From contig CATWQA010000003.1 in assembly GCA_958352815.1 (NCBI GenBank), positions 46,578-110,577 on the forward strand: a DNA stretch of 64,000 bases. The letters are read 5' to 3'. The notes below the pieces were generated by a model. That model saw nothing but the letters and a program-made list of their open reading frames with translations, did not search any database and had not been told where the DNA came from. The position numbers were made by a program, and so were the translations under genes. Origin of the DNA: an uncultured Eubacteriales bacterium (lineage in GTDB: Bacteria; Bacillota; Clostridia; Monoglobales; Monoglobaceae). Positions 59,887 to 64,000 of the stretch are shown in pieces (the stretch's first letter is position 1; each line of letters begins with the position of its first letter).

Positions 59887-61434
59887 ATGATTAAATTAAT
59901 TGATATTAATAAATTATATCCACATCCTCAAAATCCACGTTTGGATTTAGGCGACATTACAGAGCTTGCCGATAGTATAAAAGCGGTAGGTATACTGCAA
60001 AATCTCACGGTAGTAAAAGGACATAAGATAACCCACGATGAGTGGTCAGATTTATCAAGGCAATATGATGAGACACCGACTGAAGAACTGCGAAACAAAA
60101 TGAATTCGCGCAAAAGCGAGGACGGTTATACTGTCATCATCGGGCACAGACGACTTGAAGCAGCAAAGCTTGCAGGTATTACAGAATTGCCTTGTGTAAT
60201 TGCAGATATGGACGAAAAAACACAGGTAGGAATAATGCTGCTTGAAAATATCCAGCGTGATGATTTGACAATTTACGAACAGGCTCAGGGCTTTCAGATG
60301 ATGATGGACCTCGGCGAAACTGTTGACAGTGTTGCTGAAAAGACAGGTTTTTCAAAAAGCACCATTAGGCGTAGATTGAAAATTGCTGCTCTTGATAAGG
60401 ATATAATGCAGCAAGTCTCTACACGCCAAGTCAATTTATCGGATTATGATAGGCTTGATGAGATAGAGGATATTGAAAAACGTAATGAAGTGCTTGCGGA
60501 CATAGGTACAGCAAATTTCAATAACAAATTGGAGAAAACTCTTCATGAGCAAAAAGAAGAGAAAACCAGACAACAGTGGTTGAAAATTTTCGCTGACTAC
60601 TCTATGACCGAAATAAAAGCTAATGAGCTTTGGAGTAGCAAATATATGGATCTTGGTTGCTTGTCAGGTGAACCAAATGATGAAAAAATCAGTGACTATA
60701 TAAAGCAGTACGATAATCTATATTATGCGTTTGCTTATGGGCACTCTCCATACATAAGAGCAGATAGGTCTGATAGTGAGGAACAGAGTGCTGAAGAAAT
60801 AGAGCGTAAGCGTAAAAACGAAGAAGCTCAACGGCGTAGAGATGAGATGAGAGATTTATTCTCTCGTGCATTTAAACTTAGGTTGAATTTTATAAAAAAC
60901 TATTCTTTTACCGATAGCAAAAAGAATGTTGATAAAATTGCGAACTGGGCGCATATACGTGAAATTGTGTCACTTATCAATAGGGGAATGCTTTTTTCAG
61001 GCGCTACAACAATGGATACAAACAGTAAAATGTTAAAGGAGCTTTATGGCATAAATGATAAGGAGGATTATTCTGTTGTTGCTGAATTCACGAAGAAACA
61101 CCCCGAAAAGGCGTTGCTCATGACAGTTTATGCGCAGTGGTGTGATAGCGAATATAACGACTGTTATAATTGGGAAGGAAATTATAAGGAAAATCAGGCA
61201 TTGAACGAGTTATACAGGGGTTTATGCGCTCTGGGTTATCAAATGTCCGACGAAGAAAAACAGATGCTTGACGGTTCCCATCCAATATATTCTAACCCAG
61301 ACGATGGAGTTATTGATACAGCATATGATAAAATCGAAACTGAAACCGAAGATGAAATTTCAGATGATGAGTTTGACATAGACCTTGAAAAAAGACTTGC
61401 AGAATTAGCGAATCAAAAAATCAGGGAGGACTAA
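59887..61434 (+). CDS. ParB-like nuclease-domain protein
   Basis: 515 aa. The N-terminal ParB/Srx-like domain (about 1-130: INKLYPHPQNPRLDLGDITELADSIKAVGILQNLTV, then GHRRLEAAKLAGITELPCVIADM and ENIQRDDLTIYEQAQGF) is followed by an HTH (EKTGFSKSTIRRRLKI). A long helical C-terminal region with no known domain and an acidic end complete it. It is not next to a ParA gene, so partitioning is unlikely. It forms a tight cassette with the following helicase and methyltransferase: stop and start share one base. Confidence 0.85.
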   Translation: MIKLIDINKLYPHPQNPRLDLGDITELADSIKAVGILQNLTVVKGHKITHDEWSDLSRQYDETPTEELRNKMNSRKSEDGYTVIIGHRRLEAAKLAGITELPCVIADMDEKTQVGIMLLENIQRDDLTIYEQAQGFQMMMDLGETVDSVAEKTGFSKSTIRRRLKIAALDKDIMQQVSTRQVNLSDYDRLDEIEDIEKRNEVLADIGTANFNNKLEKTLHEQKEEKTRQQWLKIFADYSMTEIKANELWSSKYMDLGCLSGEPNDEKISDYIKQYDNLYYAFAYGHSPYIRADRSDSEEQSAEEIERKRKNEEAQRRRDEMRDLFSRAFKLRLNFIKNYSFTDSKKNVDKIANWAHIREIVSLINRGMLFSGATTMDTNSKMLKELYGINDKEDYSVVAEFTKKHPEKALLMTVYAQWCDSEYNDCYNWEGNYKENQALNELYRGLCALGYQMSDEEKQMLDGSHPIYSNPDDGVIDTAYDKIETETEDEISDDEFDIDLEKRLAELANQKIRED

Positions 61435-62807
61435 TGAAATACGCAGAATTTTTGAATAAAAAAGCTGTTTCAATACCATGCTTTGGATTTGCATTTGATA
61501 AAAAAGATATGAATAAGGCTCTGTTTGACTGGCAGAAAGACGTTGTTTGCTGGGCGCTGAAAAAAGGACGAGCTGCTTTATTCGAGGATTGTGGGCTTGG
61601 TAAAACGATACAACAACTTGAATGGAGCAGAATTATATCTCTATATACCGATCAACCCGTTATGATAATTGCTCCACTTGCTGTAGCTAAACAAACGAAA
61701 CGCGAGGGACAGAAATTTGGATACGAGGTTAATATATGCCGCTCCCAAAATGATATAAGTGCCGGCATTAATATAACCAACTATGAAATGCTCGGACGAT
61801 TTGATTTATCCACATTCAGCGGTATTGTTCTTGATGAAAGTTCTATCCTTAAACAATATGCGGGCAAGTTCAGAAATCAGATAATAGAGAATTGCAGCAA
61901 CATACCGTTCAAATTATCCTGCACAGCTACACCTGCACCTAATGACTATATGGAATTCGGAAATCAGGCGGAATTTTTAGGTGTAATGAAAAGAAACGAA
62001 ATGCTTGCTGAGTTTTTTGTACATGACGGAAGTGACACAAGCAAGTGGCGTCTTAAGGGTCATGCGTATAATAATTTCTGGACGTGGCTAACGAGTTGGG
62101 CAGCGGTAATAACTACACCTGCTGATTTGGGATATGACAGCACAGGCTATGAGCTTCCAGAACTTAATATCAAATTTGTTACAGTAAAAAGTGATGGCGA
62201 AATTGCCTCTACATTGTCCGAACGACGTGAAGCAAGAAGAAAAAGTTTGTCAGAAAGATGTGCGGCAGCGCGACGAATTATTGATGCTGAACCCTTAGAA
62301 CAATGGTTAATATGGTGCGATTTAAATGATGAGTCTGAGCACCTGAAAAAAATCATACCTAACAGTCGAGAAGTTAGAGGATCCTATGATATAAGACGCA
62401 AGGAAATACGCCTTGAAGCTTTTTCAGAAGGTCTTATAAGTAGAATGATAACAAAACCAAGTATAGCAGGTTTTGGCCTTAACTGGCAATCATGCCATAA
62501 TATGATTTTCGTAGGATTATCAGATAGCTATGAACAGCTTTATCAAGCAATACGTCGCTGTTGGCGTTTTGGTCAGAAAAATGACGTAAATGTATATATA
62601 GTTACTTCCGAAGCAGAAAGTTCAGTCCGTGAAAACATAGAACGTAAAGACAAACAGTGTACGGAATTTATCAATGAAATGGTTACACATACAAAAGAAA
62701 TTTTAGAAAAAGATATAAAAGCTACAGCTAGAATAACAGATGCATACGAGCCTAAGATTGAGATGTGGCTTCCACCGTGGGTGAAAAAAGGAGGATATAC
62801 TGTATGA
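61434..62807 (+). CDS. SNF2/DEAD-like helicase of the phage trio
   Basis: 457 aa. Walker A EDCGLGKT (about 47-54) follows the Q-motif-like LFDWQKDVVCWAL. Walker B is IVLDESSIL (DESS). Motif III-like CTATPAPND is clear. Motif VI reads QAIRRCWRFGQKNDVNVYIV, typical of SNF2-type translocases. It is compact, without nuclease domains. The stop overlaps the methyltransferase start (ATGA). It may translocate on DNA for the methylase or ParB-like partner. Confidence 0.9.
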   Translation: MKYAEFLNKKAVSIPCFGFAFDKKDMNKALFDWQKDVVCWALKKGRAALFEDCGLGKTIQQLEWSRIISLYTDQPVMIIAPLAVAKQTKREGQKFGYEVNICRSQNDISAGINITNYEMLGRFDLSTFSGIVLDESSILKQYAGKFRNQIIENCSNIPFKLSCTATPAPNDYMEFGNQAEFLGVMKRNEMLAEFFVHDGSDTSKWRLKGHAYNNFWTWLTSWAAVITTPADLGYDSTGYELPELNIKFVTVKSDGEIASTLSERREARRKSLSERCAAARRIIDAEPLEQWLIWCDLNDESEHLKKIIPNSREVRGSYDIRRKEIRLEAFSEGLISRMITKPSIAGFGLNWQSCHNMIFVGLSDSYEQLYQAIRRCWRFGQKNDVNVYIVTSEAESSVRENIERKDKQCTEFINEMVTHTKEILEKDIKATARITDAYEPKIEMWLPPWVKKGGYTV

Positions 62808-63691
62808 ACGTACTTAATCAAGAGAAAGGTAAAAATTGGGTACTATATCATGGTGACTCGTGCGAGGTGCTTGCAGGAATGCCGACCGACAGTGTGCACT
62901 ATAGCATAACATCAATACCATTTGCTTCACTTTATACATATTCAAATAGCGACAGAGACATGGGCAACAGCAGAAATTATGAAGAATTTGCTGAGCACTA
63001 TAAGTTTCTCGGTGTAGAATGGTATCGTATAATGATGCCGGGACGGTTGGTGTCTATTCATTGTATGAATTTACCTTTGTCAAAACAAAATGACGGCTTC
63101 ATAGGAATAAGAGATTTTAGGGGTGATGTGATCCGTTGGATGCAATCCCTCGGGTTTATATTTCACAGTGAAGTCTGTGTATGGAAAAATCCTGTAACGG
63201 CGATGCAACGTACAAAGGCTCTCGGTTTGCTGTGGAAACAGTTAAAAAAGGACTCTGCAATGAGTCGCATGGGAATACCTGATTATATTTGTACGTTTCG
63301 TAAGCCCGGCATAAATCCCGAACCTGTATCACATGCAGCGGAGGAATACCCGGTTGATAAGTGGCAAAAAGTAGCCTCGCCTATTTGGGACGAGTACCCT
63401 TCGCCTGTGTGGTGGGATATAAACCAAAGTGCTACACTGCAACGTAAAAGTGCAAGAGACAATAAAGACGAACGTCATATATGCCCATTACAACTACCTG
63501 TTATTGAACGATGTGTAGAACTCTGGAGTAAACCGGGTGAAATTGTCCTTGATCCATTTGACGGAATAGGTTCAACAGGCTATCAGGCTATAAAAATGGG
63601 GCGTAGGCATGTAGGAATTGAGCTTAAAGAGAGCTATTACTATCAAGCTGCTAAAAATCTTAAAGCGGCCGAAGCCGAGATATTAAAGTAA
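62804..63691 (+). CDS. Site-specific DNA methyltransferase (N4/N6 amino group)
   Basis: 295 aa from the ATG at 62804 (AAGGAGG 10 bp upstream). Longer in-frame starts lie in the helicase gene. The catalytic motif IV position reads TSIPFASLYTYS where S/D/NPPY/F is expected. Motif I is LDPFDGIGSTGYQAIKMGRRHVGIEL near the C terminus, so the order is beta-class. HGDSCEVLAGMPTDSVHYSI precedes motif IV. The target sequence is unknown. No cognate endonuclease is visible. Confidence 0.88.
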   Translation: MNVLNQEKGKNWVLYHGDSCEVLAGMPTDSVHYSITSIPFASLYTYSNSDRDMGNSRNYEEFAEHYKFLGVEWYRIMMPGRLVSIHCMNLPLSKQNDGFIGIRDFRGDVIRWMQSLGFIFHSEVCVWKNPVTAMQRTKALGLLWKQLKKDSAMSRMGIPDYICTFRKPGINPEPVSHAAEEYPVDKWQKVASPIWDEYPSPVWWDINQSATLQRKSARDNKDERHICPLQLPVIERCVELWSKPGEIVLDPFDGIGSTGYQAIKMGRRHVGIELKESYYYQAAKNLKAAEAEILK

Positions 63692-63750
63692 AGCATTAAA
63701 AACACAAACGAAATATATGTATATTTATCCTGCGCTAATAGGAGGTGTAT

Positions 63751-64000
63751 TATGAAAATAGAAAATAACACATTGTATTGTGTATCAGACGATGATATAG
63801 AAAACGGAACGTTTATTGTTCCTAATGGTGTGACAGAAATAGATACTTGTGCTTTTTTGCGTTGCAAGTCTCTAACGGAAATAACAATCCCCGACAGTGT
63901 GACGGACATAGGACATTATGCTTTTAAACATTGTGTGTCACTAAAGGAAATAACAATCCCCGACAGTGTGACGGACATAGGACATTATGCTTTTAAACAT
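63751..64000 (+). CDS. BspA-type leucine-rich repeat protein (3' end outside window)
   Basis: 83 codons are visible, and the frame is open at the right edge. AGGAGGTG lies 5 bp before the ATG. After a short N terminus (TLYCVSDDDIENGTFIVPNGVTEI), LRR_5 units of 23 residues follow: ITIPDSVTDIGHYAFKHC. There is no signal peptide, so it is not the secreted form. In phages such proteins are cargo or tail-associated. The role here is unknown. Confidence 0.8.
63872..64000 (+). repeat. Near-identical 69-bp tandem repeat in the LRR gene
   Basis: Units begin at 63872 and 63941. Over the 60 bp visible in the second unit only one base differs (CTAACGG versus CTAAAGG). The array continues past the edge. 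Confidence 0.75.

Noticed and set aside
59887..61434. Plasmid or phage partition system
   Set aside because: The ParB-like gene has no ParA partner and no centromere-like repeats nearby. The coupled helicase and methylase point to a different job.

Overview
The window looks like a chromosome segment of an anaerobic Clostridia-class member of the Bacillota. The evidence is NrdR, Rex, RsfS, LCP, CpsBCD-type and SLH-domain genes, strong AGGAGG ribosome binding sites and sigma-A promoters with 17-bp spacers. No gene here fixes the genus. About 46.8 kb of host chromosome is followed by about 17 kb of an AT-richer integrated prophage or prophage-like element that runs off the right edge.

Host layout. 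1-2.1 kb: the end of an EamA transporter gene, nrdR, a consensus promoter leading into a possible small structured RNA, and a polysaccharide deacetylase. 2.5-10.4 kb (minus strand): a zinc-ribbon membrane protein, nadD, yqeK, an LCP ligase, rsfS and leuS. 11-14.7 kb (minus): cysteine desulfurase, thiI and cinA. 15.2-18.6 kb (plus): a MarR regulator with a palindromic operator, two nitroreductases, a radical SAM protein and mutM. 18.7-25.6 kb: a P-loop kinase, a CNNM/CorC-type transporter, an SLH/phosphate-binding-like protein, ferritin and a stalk-domain protein. 25.8-33.7 kb: a giant Calx-beta/Big2/SLH surface protein split by one frameshift. 34-37.3 kb: a small XRE regulator, a ClC channel and two tRNAs. 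37.4-39.8 kb: cpsB-cpsC-cpsD without glycosyltransferases. 39.9-46.4 kb: aconitase, isocitrate dehydrogenase, rex, a P-loop/Asp23-like protein, an OGG1-like glycosylase and class II aldolase.

Nearly every host intergenic gap contains pieces of a mosaic family of GC-rich palindromic repeats. One copy sits in frame inside a coding sequence. Another cuts off a gene with a dihydrofolate-reductase-like start.

Prophage layout (46.8 kb to the end). A large serine recombinase lies at the left edge, followed by a leftward lysogeny block (T5orf172/DUF4041 protein, SAP-domain protein, CI-like repressor). The rightward promoter has a repressor-type palindrome in its spacer, and two more copies lie nearby, one inside the repressor gene. 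A short terminated leader RNA precedes the Cro-like gene. Rightward genes are HTH proteins, many small ORFs, Gam-like, Rad52-like, NinB-like, HNH, SSB, a DnaD-type initiator carrying 12-bp iterons (probable origin), RusA, a ParB-like/SNF2-helicase/methyltransferase trio, and the start of a BspA-type leucine-rich repeat protein. One early ORF is a decayed duplicate of a later gene, carrying an amber codon at a tryptophan position.
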